From Golubevia sp. BC0850 (Eukaryota; Basidiomycota; Exobasidiomycetes; Golubeviales; Golubeviaceae): a DNA stretch of 64,000 bases. The notes under the pieces were generated by a model, which saw only the letters and a list, made by a program, of their open reading frames with translations, did no database searches and was not told the DNA's origin. The stretch spans positions 1 to 64,000 of the forward strand of contig JAAVVG010000009.1 of the NCBI GenBank assembly GCA_012976225.1. The letters are read 5' to 3'. The position numbers and the translations under genes were made by a program. This document shows positions 1 to 10,321 of the stretch, in pieces (positions within the stretch are counted from its first letter, which is position 1; every line of letters starts with the position of its first letter).

Positions 1-124
1 GTCTTGGGAATGCAATCACTTTGATATATATCTAGATCCATCCATAATATTAGAAGCTGATAACTCACAGGTAATTCCTCGCCTTTTCTAGTTCCGGCAC
101 TTCTCAGAATCGGAGAAATCTAAC

Positions 125-160
125 ATCCTTCGTTCTGGATTCTCTGAAGTACTGGCTGCA
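125..160 (+). repeat. Partial copy of the tRNA-Pro 5' end and its flank
   Basis: This 36-bp stretch matches 434-469 at 34 of 36 positions. The downstream copy is the 13 bp before the tRNA-Pro gene plus its first 23 bases. Similarity stops inside the D arm, and no anticodon arm or B box follows, so this copy cannot make a tRNA. The two mismatches fall in the D stem and A box. It is seen directly in the sequence; that it arose by a local partial duplication is inference. The rest of 1-446 holds no gene I can support. Confidence 0.7.
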
Positions 161-446
161 ATTTTTGGAGGAGGAGAAGAAGCCAAGGTGCGAGTCTTTG
201 ACTCGGCATGCCCTCTCTCCCCTTTTCAACCTTTGTGGACACCCTCGCTCCAGCCAAGAGGTCGGCTTACAACGAGACGAACCAACAGAAGCACTGATCC
301 AGTGGCGTAGTTCAGAACAAGAGGAGCTGCAACGTTGGGCTTGCTCTCACCCAGCAGAGGGAAGAGAAGTGTGAGCGGAAAAATCTGACAAATTGGTTGG
401 ATCGACTTGATTTGCTTCTTGAAACATTGCAATATCCTTCGTTCTG

Positions 447-553
447 GATTCTCTGGTGTACTGGCTGCATGTTTCCTTAGGGAGCCAAGCATTCTGAGCA
501 CCTCAGACAGCAATCCTTGGAAGAGGCACTGGGTTCGATTCCCAGGAGAGTCC
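447..553 (+). tRNA. tRNA-Pro(AGG) with a 35-nt intron
   Basis: A full cloverleaf can be drawn by hand. The acceptor stem pairs 447-453 with 546-552 (7 pairs, one G-T). The D stem pairs 456-459 with 467-470. The anticodon stem pairs 472-476 with 519-523. The T stem pairs 529-533 with 541-545 around the loop TTCGATT. The anticodon is AGG at 479-481, followed by G482, the usual G37 of proline tRNAs. The intron is 483-517, at the canonical site one base 3' of the anticodon, and itself folds (493-498 with 502-507). The A box (454-464) is close to consensus and the B box GGTTCGATTCC (532-542) is perfect. The discriminator is C553, as in eukaryotic tRNA-Pro. The mature RNA is 72 nt. Confidence 0.88.
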
Positions 554-559
554 CATAAC

Positions 560-564
560 TTTTT
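560..564 (+). terminator. RNA polymerase III terminator
   Basis: A run of five T lies 6 nt downstream of the discriminator base of tRNA-Pro. This is the normal form and spacing of a Pol III stop. Confidence 0.75.
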
Positions 565-1185
565 GCAGCCCAACCTTTATTCACCTCCCTAGCGACCTCC
601 TGTTGGACTGAAAAAACACTGGCTCATCCCAGAATTAGCCGTGCTTTCAACAATGACCGTTTTCGACATTCTTTGTGCCTCCATGTAGCCCATTCTCTTC
701 ATAAACTTGGCTCTTTTAACGATTTGATAATTTTCTTGTCCCAGCTAGGCAGTATTGGAATTCCAAGGTCTCTATTGATACCCTGTTGTGTAAGGGCTCT
801 TCAAAGAAAGGTGACTGGAGGGGGTTGTGCCGAGGCGTGGCGGGTGTAGCTCCAATTGTACCAGGCCTAGAGCAAAGAAAGGGAGCTCTATCGACCAATC
901 AAGCTCAACCTTCAAGTTTGTTTACTTTCGAGTCAAATCTGAAAAAAGTCTGTGAGCGATTCGAGCCGACGATGTCCTTGCGAGCGTGAGCGAGGAAGGT
1001 CTGGTTTCCGAATTTGATGATTTAGCTTGTGGTAACCCCCTCCACGTGGTTTTTCTCACCCATCGTCCCAACTTCAAGAAAGGAGTATCATACTTTTTTT
1101 CGAGCTTCACGTCATTCTGAATGAGCAAAATTTTTATTGTGCACAGAATTCATGTCCCGCTTCAACCAGACGATTCGAATCATGA

Positions 1186-1309
1186 GTGGAATGGAACTTT
1201 TCACCTTTGTCCGAAAATCGATTTGGCTGGGAGAGACTTGATTCTCTCCCCCCCCCCGGTTGGTCAAATTTGCGATTTCCCCAACTTCAGCTCAAAAGTT
1301 CCATTCCAC
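1186..1309. repeat. Foldback element with perfect 16-bp ends
   Basis: The arm at 1186-1201 (GTGGAATGGAACTTTT) is the exact reverse complement of 1294-1309. Weaker complementarity continues inward, including the GAAAATCG/CGATTTCC blocks and a GGGAGAG/CTCTCCC pair around a short loop next to the C-run. The whole 124 bp could fold as one imperfect hairpin. It could be a MITE-like footprint or a structured RNA; the sequence alone does not decide. Confidence 0.65.
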
Positions 1310-1767
1310 GAAACGTCCGATCGCCCTGGAAACTTCACTAAATCCAACTTTGATGCCCAAATTTTCCCTTGGTGGAATTTTAATTGGACCAAATTGGGTA
1401 ATGTTTGCACAAACTGAGCTCCTTTTCAACATTTTTGGCCATTTGAGACCTATTTCTCCTACTCAGCTACCTTTTGCTTCCTATCAACCACCTCCAAGAT
1501 GCAAGTATATTTTTATTGAACTATTCGGAAACCCTTTGCGAAGTGTTGAAAGACTCAAAGCGCCATGAGATCATTCTGTCCAGAGTGCTTTTGGGCCAAA
1601 AGTCGAGGATTGTGCAGATTTCGAGCCTTTTTGTGAAATCGAAAAAATCTGCCAATGTAAGAGGCTTTTTGACCATAGAAAGTCGTCTTCTTCAGGCAAA
1701 GATACATATGATAGACAAGGTTTAGCGGTATTTCATTCAGATCTTGAGTTGTGAAAAATGCCAGAAT

Positions 1768-1810
1768 TTGGCTGGTGAGAGAAAAAGGTGGTGGCAGACC
1801 ACCAGCCAAA
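1768..1810. repeat. Hairpin with a 10-bp perfect stem
   Basis: TTTGGCTGGT at 1768-1777 pairs with ACCAGCCAAA at 1801-1810. A second inverted pair, GGTGGT (1787-1792) and ACCACC (1798-1803), lies in and partly overlaps it. No gene surrounds it. Confidence 0.55.
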
Positions 1811-2982
1811 CTCGTCGCAGGGAAACAAGACCCTCCGCAGTAGGGATGCATGCTCTTTCGACATGATCCAGAGACACTCCAGGAGAGTTAGTAGGAATTT
1901 GCTCTCTACTAGATGAGAAACATCTATCAACATGAGACTTGGGGGAGTGAGAAACAACAACCAAACTCTGGGAGCCTGACTCATCTGAAAGACACGAGTT
2001 GAGATGCCAATTTTGACTATACAAGACTCGATTATGATATATTGAGTATTTTGACACAAAAAAACCTCTCAATCTGAAGGAGCGAAGACATGGAGAAGGG
2101 CAGAGTCAAGCTCATCCACAAAGAAGTCCAAACCAAAAGGGTTAAATTTCAGTCGTTGATTTCGTCTTCAAAGAACTCTGGTAAGTGACTAGAGTGGCAC
2201 TCACGATAGAGTTGGTAGCTTGACCTTACTGTGCTTGAAGAAACTTTGGTGTGATAGTGGCAGTGAGGATGAATTTCTCTGCTGAAGTGCCCTTATTGTC
2301 ACAGGAATTTACATTCTTCCCTTTGTCCCCTGTTGTTGTTGCTCACAGACCCCATCTTTCCTTTGTTCTCATCCCTATTCTCTACCCGCCCCCTTGTTCC
2401 CTATGTCTCTTTATCCTTGTCTCTGTGTCCCCTTGTTCTCTGTTCCCAGGCTACGTTACCCTTTGTTCTTGACTCTTGAACAACTATGTAAGCCACCTCT
2501 CAGATTGTACATAGATAATTCTTCATCCGATATAAGAAACATAAGATACTAGAACCTCCTATCCTTTGTCTTAGCTTCATAGCCTCTACAGCTGATTCCC
2601 AACTTTCATTTGCCACTCAAGTCTCAAACCTCTTAGTCCCTTCCTCTTCTACGCTCTTTACCTTCAAATCCCCTGACACTTATGAGTTGATGGCAGCTGC
2701 TTCTGGCTCAGTACCTTTATCTTTCCCCAATCTATGCCATGCTTCTGTTTCAGACTTATTAATTCCTCACTCTGTTGCCCACTCAAACAGGCTCGACTCA
2801 TGTTTCTTTTGATCAAGAAAGATTGGACGATGTACATGTCTTCTTGCCCCCTTTTCTTCATTGAGGCTTTGTATCTTCAAGCATCTACAACACGTGCATT
2901 GACCAAGATTCCGGATTTTGTCCAGAAGTTGGGTCGAAAAGATTTAAGATAGTAGATAGAAGGTCATTAGCTAGAAGGGGAA

Positions 2983-3194
2983 CTAAGGTTTCCAAAATTC
3001 GAAGATGTCGAGCACCCGCTCACGAACAATCAGCGGCAGATTCTTCGCTTGCATGACAGTCAAAAAGTCTGGAAGGGAAGGAGAACAAGGCAAACAACTG
3101 GGTCCAAGCTAGAAATGGTTGAGTCTAATTCTGCAGGACTCACTTAAAGCTGCCTTGAAAGTGTTGCAAGCCAACGCTCCAGTCCTGGCGGCTT
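2983..3194 (-). pseudogene. Possible remnant with a VHS-like end
   Basis: Two minus-strand exons join in frame: 3144-3194 and 2983-3068, with donor GTGAGT at 3138-3143 and a CAG acceptor at 3069-3071. The final exon reads LTVMQAKNLPLIVRERVLDI followed by FEFWKP and a stop. Its pattern (hydrophobic helix, short linker, VRERVLDIFEFW) recalls the last helices of VHS/ENTH-type domains of endosomal adaptors. Upstream of 3194 I could not find exons for the rest of such a domain, although GTGAGC and GTGAGT donors occur up to about 3390. It may be a truncated gene, or a gene whose start I cannot resolve. The family assignment is tentative. Confidence 0.3.
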
Positions 3195-3642
3195 CTAAGA
3201 CGCGAAAGAGAGAGAACCTCTTTGAGAAGATATGGCCAGAAGACAGTTGCCTTTTAGCATGAAAAAAAAACGTTTGGGACTCACACCCTTCGCTGCCTCT
3301 GAATACTGCCATGAGCTGGAAGCGAACGCAGAAGACTACTCTCATACCGGAGAGTACTGGTTCAACGCTCACCTTGCTTGACCGTTTCACAGCCAATTCA
3401 GACTAGTATGTAGCGAATGGAGGAATACGAGAGAAAGGGAATCCATAACATCTCCATCTCATCATCTGTCGCATCATCGGTTTTCGGCGATTCAACAATC
3501 ACCGCATGCACAGACTCGAGAAGATCTTCCCTTCTTTCTTCCCAACCATCCACACCTTTTGTCCCATTCGTTATTTATCGATCTATTCCTACCTTGAACA
3601 TTTACTTCCACTTATCTTATCAACATCTAACAACCTAAAGAG

Positions 3643-4778
3643 ATGGCCATCCCACCGTTCATGGAGCTTCTAGCTCTCAAAAAGATTGGAGACAACACCT
3701 ATGAATCTATCACTGGAGCACTAAGAATGGGTAACGTTCTGCCAATCAGTTACGGTGGAGTAGTTCTAGCATGGGCATGTTCGTGAGTTCTCTTTCTTGT
3801 GCTTCTTCGATCGAGGTGTCCGCAAATTTGAGTTTTGACGCTGACTCGCTCTCTCTCTTTTCAATCAGCGCTGCTCACCTTTCTCTACCGAAGGATTCCA
3901 AACATCGAATCTACAGCATGCAAGGAAACTTCTTAGGTCCAACAGCAACTGACAGGCCAGTCAAAATCAAGATCACATCGATTAGAGAGACTCGAACCTT
4001 CGTAACTCGACTAGTCATCGTATCACAAGAGCAGGACAGTGGAAAAGGAGAAAGGTCTTGTTTATCTGCTATGGTTGATTTCTACGTCGATTCAGGTAAC
4101 ACGATGATGAAGTTTTCAGCTCAACCAACTTGTAAGGTAACTCATCATTCCAAATTACTAAGCACTTCGGGTTTAATCAGCCAACAACTGAAAGAAGGGA
4201 TTATGACTAAAGAACATGCAAACAAATGGAAAGCAACTTTTCTTCCATTTGAAGAATATTTCGAAGCCAGACCAGTTCCTGAAGGAATCTCTTATCATAA
4301 CTTATTCGGGATCAATTTTAATGCTAAAACTCCTCAAGATTCCAAGCAAGTACAGAATAAGAACTCAATCGATTGGTTTAGACCTTGGTCAAAGAATGAA
4401 TTGAAACAAACTTCAACTCCTCAAGATCGGATCTCATTAAAGACAGATCCAAATAACTCTACAGCTATAGATGCAAGTTTATTCTCTTTCATTTTAGACG
4501 CTTTCATTGCTTTCTTACCTTTAACTTGTGATCATCAGTTTTTAAATCATGCTAAGAATTGTTCTTCCTTAGACTTCAGTTTGAGATTTCACATAGATGA
4601 TTTAGATGTCAAGAAGTGGCATTTGAGAGAAATGACAACTCTGGCTGGAGACAACGAAAGAACCTATTCTCAAGCAAACTGTTGGAGGGAAGAGGGTGAT
4701 GGAAAGCTGACTTTAGTCGCAACGATGACTCAAGCCAGCATCTTAAGAGGGGAGAAGCCTGCGGGGACGAAACTTTGA
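3643..4778 (+). CDS. Acyl-CoA thioesterase (hot-dog fold)
   Basis: Two exons, 3643-3782 and 3869-4778, give 349 aa. The product looks like a TesB/ACOT8-type acyl-CoA thioesterase, which releases fatty acid from acyl-CoA. The first hot-dog helix is ISYGGVVLAWACSAAHLSLP, formed exactly across the splice, and is followed by IYSMQGNFLGPTATDRPVKI, the typical second strand. A second hot-dog repeat follows near the C-terminus (DFSLRFHIDDLDVKKWHLRE). The protein ends in TKL, close to the peroxisomal targeting signal SKL, so peroxisomal beta-oxidation is a reasonable location; that is inference. The start is the first ATG in frame and is followed directly by a conserved-looking helix. Confidence 0.8.
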
Positions 4779-4942
4779 GATGGGGTTGGAAGATCGTGGG
4801 GGGAATTGGATCGCAAATAGATGATCTCCAGCATGTATCAGGCAACAATAGAACAGTCGGTGACATTTTAAAATTTTGAAGTGGTTTCATAAAGTTAAGA
4901 TACAGTCGTCTCTAGCAAGAACAAAAGTGTGAAGAAAGATGA

Positions 4943-7900
4943 CTACGAGCTTGGCTCGTCAACCTTCAACGAGAGAAATTTCGTCGTGATCTCAGCGATT
5001 TGTTTTCTGTTTTCAGGGGGAAGAAAAATCATAATGAGAGAAGAGAGGTGAAGAGGGAAAGGAATCAGCATGAAGACTCCTACAAGGGCAAGCTGCATCC
5101 CGACTCGCGGAGTACTCACTTGAGTCCAACCAACTGATCAATCTCACTCTGAGATTTAACTTTCAAAGAGTCCAAAAGTTCCAGATCCGTTCCCTCCTCT
5201 TTCTCCTTTCTCTTAATCTCTTCTTTACCTTTCCTAACTTGATCAGCCAAAGATTTCATCTTACTCTCCAATCCTTTCAATTCCTCGGATTTTTCTTCTT
5301 CCTTCAATTCCTTCTTCTTCTTTGAATCCCCAGCAGCAGAACTTCCACCAGTTTCAGCCTCAGCTTTTTTCTTAGCAGCTTTAGCAGCTTTCAATTGTTG
5401 ATTTTTAGATAATTGAGGTTTTTCCTCCTCTTTCTCCTTGGTAGAAGAATCTCCACCGAATTGTTTCCTCCAAACCTCCTCCATTTTCTCATCGATAGGT
5501 TTAAAAAGATGACTCGCTTTCCCAACAGTATGACCAGGAAGTAGATCGATTGAGAATTTAGGTGGTAAAACCGCTTTGGAAGATGGAGCTGGAGAAGAAG
5601 AAGCATTGATTTGATTTTCGATTCTGATGCCAGTTGCTTTTGATGTTTCATCAACAGCGACTGGTTGAGGTTGATCTTTAGAATCGATTGGAATATCAGG
5701 CACACCTTCTGGTAAAGATCTTGGAGGAGCTCTTAATTGTTTACAAATTTGATCCGAAGTTTCAGGCATGAATGGGAAGAATTCAGCGGATAGAACCCAG
5801 ATTAAGTTGACTGCTAACAACATGACTGCATCACATCGATTTCTATGATTTTCGAATAAGGAATTATCTAACCCAGCTTGAACTAAGAACAAATTTCCTC
5901 TAGCTGATAATGCCATAGCTGAATTCAATCCAGGTCTTAACCTCACAGCTTCCATCTCTTTTGTATAATTCAATAAATGAGTGTTTACATCTTTAACGAA
6001 ATGATTTACCAATTTTTCAAAATCCTCATCACTTCCGTTCTCCTTATCGAAAGCGAAATCTTCTTGATAACTTTTCTCATCGATTTCATTCAATGGAGTT
6101 GGACCTTTCTTCAATCCCAATCCTTGACAAATCTCAGGTAATTTCAGTTCATACTTTTTCATGAAAGATAAAACTCTATTGACGAAATTTCCTAGATTTG
6201 CCAAAAGTTCAGAATTGTTCTTGGCTACGAATTCTCTCCATTGGAAATGAGAATCATTGGTTTCAGGTCTGATTGAAAGTAAGTAATATCTCCAAACTGA
6301 AGGTGAAACCCCAATAGTTGAAGCCTTGTCTCCGAAAACTCCTACATTTCTGGATTTGGAGAACTTTCCAGATTCATATTGAAGGTATTCGGTGGTTGAA
6401 ATGTGATGAAGGAGTGTCCAAGGATCATCAGTTCCTAAAAGACATGATGGGAAGATGACAGTATGGAATCGAACGTTGTCCTTGAGAAATCAGAAGGAAA
6501 AAAAGAAGAAAAGGTATTGAGGGTCGTTCAGTCAAGACTTTTCCCACCTCGTTTTCGAAATGATCGCCCTGCCCTCCTCTCAAAGACTCACCTTGCCCAT
6601 AAACTGATATAGCTTAACCCCCTCCCTATTTTTCCACCATTGTTCCCACTGATCAGTGTAGTTAGCAGTGATGCTAGGATAACCAATAGGAGCATCAAAC
6701 CAAACGTAAAGGACCTTTTCTCTCATTCCATCTATTGGAACTGGAACTCCCCATTTCAAATCTCTAGTCAAAGCGAAAGGTCTCAAGCCTTCTTTGAACC
6801 AAGATTCTGTGATTTGAATTCCATTTGATGACCAAGCTCCATCGATGGCTTGCTTTCTAGCCCAAGCTTCGGTTAGAGGTTGAAGATGATCTATCAGAAG
6901 GAACATGTGGTTTGAATCTTTTGAGATTGGAGAAGAGTTACAGAGTTTGCAACGAGGTTTGATTAAGTCGATAGCATCTAGTAGTTGACCACATTTGTCA
7001 CACTGATCTCCTCGGGCGTCCTGAGGGAAGGGAAGGGAAGGGAAGGGGATCAGAAAGTTGTGGGACGCAGCATTCGTAACTGAGCTGAGAGTACCTTCTC
7101 TTCTTTCTGCCCATGAGCTCTCTACTATGACCGTGATTTTGAGACTCTATTATGGTCGAATGCTCCTAGCTCGGAGTCCCACCAGCTGGGATACAGAGCT
7201 TAGGCACTTTCTCAGCTCCTGATCCTATCTCAGCTCATCTCGACCTCACTCGCCTCAAAGCATCTTTTGAATGAGAATACTAAACTCACCTCATAGTTAC
7301 ACTTTGGACATTCTCCCTCAACGTATCTATCAGCCAAGAATCGCTGATCCTTTTCACAGTAGAGCTGAACCATTGACCTCTTTTCGAGATGACCATTCTT
7401 GTATAGCTTCAAGAAGATGTCCTGAGCGATTCTGAAGGGAGATGAGAGAGAAAGATAAGATGAGTAAGTAAGTAGTAGAATGAGGAGAGGGATTGTCGTG
7501 TGATGTAACCTGTCTCTCTCTCTCTACTCCCACTCACTCTGTCTGTTTTGGAGTAGTAGTTCTACCGAAATGATCGAAACCAATATTGAACCATTGATAA
7601 ACTTGTTTGTGAATTTGATGATATTTATCGCAAAGTTGTTGAGGTTCAACTTTTTCTTCTAAAGCTTTAGTTTCAGTTGCAGTACCATATTCATCTGTTC
7701 CACAAATGAATAAAGTCGTTCTGTTCCTGGTTCTAGAATATCTGGCATAAACGTCAGCTGATAATAATGATCCTATTAAGTTACCTAAATGTGGTACGTT
7801 GTTAACGTAAGGTAAGGCTGAGGTGATCAAAATAGCTGGATTAGATGGGGAAGCATCTTTGTGTGGTAGAATTGGCGAAGAACTTGATGAGGATTGAGTG

Positions 7901-7983
7901 AATTTGGCTAAGATTGATGATGATGAAATTTGACAGCCTGAATCCGTTGGTTTGAATTCATCTTTAGGGAATGCAGATGCCAT
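4943..7983 (-). CDS. MES1: Methionyl-tRNA synthetase, cytosolic
   Basis: Five exons in transcript order (7983-7538, 7431-7290, 7020-6592, 6480-5120, 5006-4943) give 813 aa. It charges tRNA-Met with methionine for translation. The class I signatures are present: VPHLGN (HIGH box, about residues 64-68) and KFSKSRN (KMSKS box, about 378-384). Three CxxC pairs (CPKC, CDKC, CKLC) form the zinc region across exons 2-3. After the anticodon-binding helices comes a lysine/glutamate-rich coiled-coil tail. The reading frame appears to stop at 5116-5118, but a GTGAGT donor there and a CAG acceptor at 5007-5009 add a final exon that continues the heptads ([15 protein letters not shown]). The N-terminal 45 residues are serine-rich, with no targeting signal seen. 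Confidence 0.92.
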
Positions 7984-8162
7984 CTTGAACTCAGTCAGTC
8001 AACTACTTTACTTGGTTGAGTAGAAAAGAGAAGGAGAGTGTGCGTACGCGTGATGTGAGAAAAGTACTCTTCCAATTAAGGAGGGTGTTTGATATAACAC
8101 GGGGCGGCAACAAAACAATAACATTTGAAAGGGTATTTTCATTCGCAGTGACTTCAAAACCA

Positions 8163-9811
8163 TCAGGATAGTCTTACATCTTCACCGCCTGTCCGACTGT
8201 TCTTCTCTCCCTCTCCCAAATCCTCCAGGCTCCACTTCGCAATGGCCCAAGCACTCGTATCCATCGTCCTATCCTCCCACAAGAGATGACCGAGGTGACC
8301 AATCACGACCGCGTTGTCTGTACATAGAGAGAGACTGAGGGAGGGGAGGAGATTTGAGTGAAAATCATAGCCACACCCTCGAAAGAACTTTCGGAAATCG
8401 ACTCACGGAGGGAAGACTAGTTTGATGTCGTCTCGCCCAATTGCTTTCAGATGGAATGCTAGGCTATAAATGAAGAGTTGCCAGAGAGAAGAAGATAGCG
8501 TGAGAAGCGCGATCAAAACAATTTTCTCTTTTGAGATTCGAAAGTTCCACATCTAACTTACGATTTCCTCAGGTCCAAGTTGGAAGCCACACCTCCACTG
8601 ACCACTAGATGTTTAACCCCTTTACATGAGTCTCTTAATTCTCGTGGCGTTTTCTCCCCTTCGACGTGCTGCCTCGTATCCGACTGGTTTGGAGAAGAGA
8701 CTTCAGTCAGAGTCATCTCCAGCTTGTCTCCCAGTTGAAACCAAGCTCCTTCTTGGAAGGAGCGAGCAAACAGAATTCTGGTTGCATCTGATAGCTGAAA
8801 GGAGACAGCATGAAGCTCTTCCATGCGTCTGAGGACTTCGGAGATGAGACCAGCGCTGCGGTGAAGGGAAGAAAGGTTCAGACTTCAGAACGTCCGCATT
8901 TGTCTCGATTTCGACAGGGGCAGGAAAAAATGGAGAAAATAATACTCACTAGGAAAAGGCCGTTCTACCTTTCATGATACGACGAAACGGAATGGAGGCG
9001 ATCTTTTGCATCTCCAATTCTTTTTCATCGGGTCGCTGCTCGACTGGAATTGGCGAAGCAGCCAGCTCTTCCAAAGCTTGACCAGGAGAGGTATCTGCTG
9101 ACCACTCGATCTCTAGAGCTCTAGCAGTCTTGTCGAAGGCGCTTCCAATAGAGTTGTCGGTGGTGTTGGCTAGGACTTTGAAGTCTTTGACGCTGTTGGC
9201 TAAGACGAGCATGGTATGCCCTCCAGATAAAAGAAGCGTTAGGAAAGGGAAACTGGGTCTCATTTCACCTTCTTCTGTCAACATAGGAGTCAAAGCATGG
9301 GCTGCCATGTGATGACAGTAAATGAGAGGTTTCTCCCAAAGAGAGGATAGCATCTTTCCAGAACTCAGCCCTTGTCCCAAACAAGCAGGCATCCCGGGTC
9401 CTTGGGTCACTGCTATTCCGTCGATTTCCTTCCCATCCTTGGATATGGTTGCTTCTTCTAGTACCGCGGCTATCGTCCTTGAAAGATTCGTGGCGTGAGA
9501 TTGGGCAGCTGCGAGAGGAGAGATGCCTCTGGTTGCAAAGTGATCTTGTTTCGTCACTCGCTGAGAGATAATTTGAGCTAGCTCTATCTGATACGAAGTT
9601 GAATAAGACTCTGGAGCAGAGATGATAGCAGCGCAAGAGTCGTCGCAGGAGCTAAGAGAAAGGAGTGAGCGTCAGTGGTGTCCTGCTTTTGAAAGGAATT
9701 TCATGGCATTGCTCACCTCTCTATTCCTAAGATGAGACGCTGTTTGATGGTGTGAAGTCGCCTTGAAGATGGTGGAGGGAGGTGAGAGATTGTCCTGAGG
9801 AGGATTCGCAT
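8163..9811 (-). CDS. QRI7: Qri7/OSGEPL1, mitochondrial tRNA t6A synthase
   Basis: Five exons (9811-9717, 9651-8950, 8855-8562, 8463-8407, 8334-8163) give 439 aa. The Kae1/TsaD family makes t6A at position 37 of ANN-decoding tRNAs; Qri7 is the mitochondrial member. Visible hallmarks are GIESSCDDSCAA (restored by the first splice), the metal-binding HHMAAH, LLLSGGHTML, VVSGGVASNLDLR, and PPLSLCTDNAVVIG, which is formed only with the CAG acceptor at 8335-8337. The first 20 residues (MRILLRTISHLPPPSSRRLH) look like a mitochondrial presequence and decide the start. It lies 179 bp downstream of the methionyl-tRNA synthetase start, on the same strand. Confidence 0.9.
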
Positions 9812-9952
9812 CTGCGTGGTGTGAGAAGTGAAAAGAAGAGAGAGCTGCGAAGTTGCGGAAGATGAAAAGAGCAACACTTTGAATCTGTCTCGCCTCTTGA
9901 TATTGAATAAAAGCAGATCCTCTGCTTGTTGCTCTTCTTCTACGGTATTTTT

Positions 9953-10294
9953 CTATGTCGAACTTTGAAAGGATGTGTCGCAATAGTGTGTTAGATTTTC
10001 CTGTAGTCGTTTTCTTCTGCCGTTCGACGATAGAAGAAGAGCGAACGGAACTTGCTTCTTTGATTCTCTTAATCTCTTTCGTTCAGCCATGTGGATCACG
10101 CTCGTCTCAGCTGACATAATGTTGGGTTTGAATTCGATCTAAAAGGAGAACGAGTAGAAAGGAAGAGCAGAGCCAAAGTAAGAGCTTAGAGTCGACCGAC
10201 TTACTTCTTCTCGAAGTTCGTCCTCCAATTCTACTCCCTTCAACAACCCCTTCGAGGACTGAGGAAAAGAGAACGAATCATTATGATTTGACAT
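9953..10294 (-). CDS. Small conserved-looking protein, 91 aa
   Basis: Two exons (10294-10205 and 10138-9953), donor GTAAGT and acceptor TTTTAG, give a 91-residue protein. It begins MSNHNDSFSFPQSSKGLLKG and is followed by an acidic then basic helix (VELEDELREE, then MSAETSVIHMAERKRLRESK). I do not recognise the family. The frame is open through both exons, the splice signals are good, and the gene fits between the end of RPC82 and the start of QRI7 with no overlap. The C-terminal third is less convincing and may hide another splice. No signal peptide or membrane segment is seen. Confidence 0.5.
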
Positions 10295-10321
10295 GCAAAG
10301 ATAGGATACAACTACAGCAGA

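Larger units (their letters stand above)
565..2982. other. Gene-poor stretch
   Basis: No open frame here resembles a known protein, and I could not assemble one with consistent donors and acceptors. It contains two inverted-repeat hairpins (listed separately), a C10 run near 1249-1258, and a pyrimidine-rich tract at about 2330-2450. It looks like decayed repeat or spacer DNA, but no family can be named. Confidence 0.6.

Noticed and set aside
2320-2950. Possible remnant of an LTR-type element (TATA-like motif and pyrimidine-rich tract)
   Set aside because: No paired terminal repeats, primer site or protein domain could be recognised, so it is not listed as a feature.
5116-5118. Stop codon ending the methionyl-tRNA synthetase frame
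   Set aside because: It lies inside a GTGAGT donor. Splicing to 5006 continues the coiled coil, so it is taken as intronic.
6465-6475. Reverse B-box-like GGAATCGAACG
   Set aside because: It is coding sequence of methionyl-tRNA synthetase (RFHTVIF region), with no cloverleaf around it.
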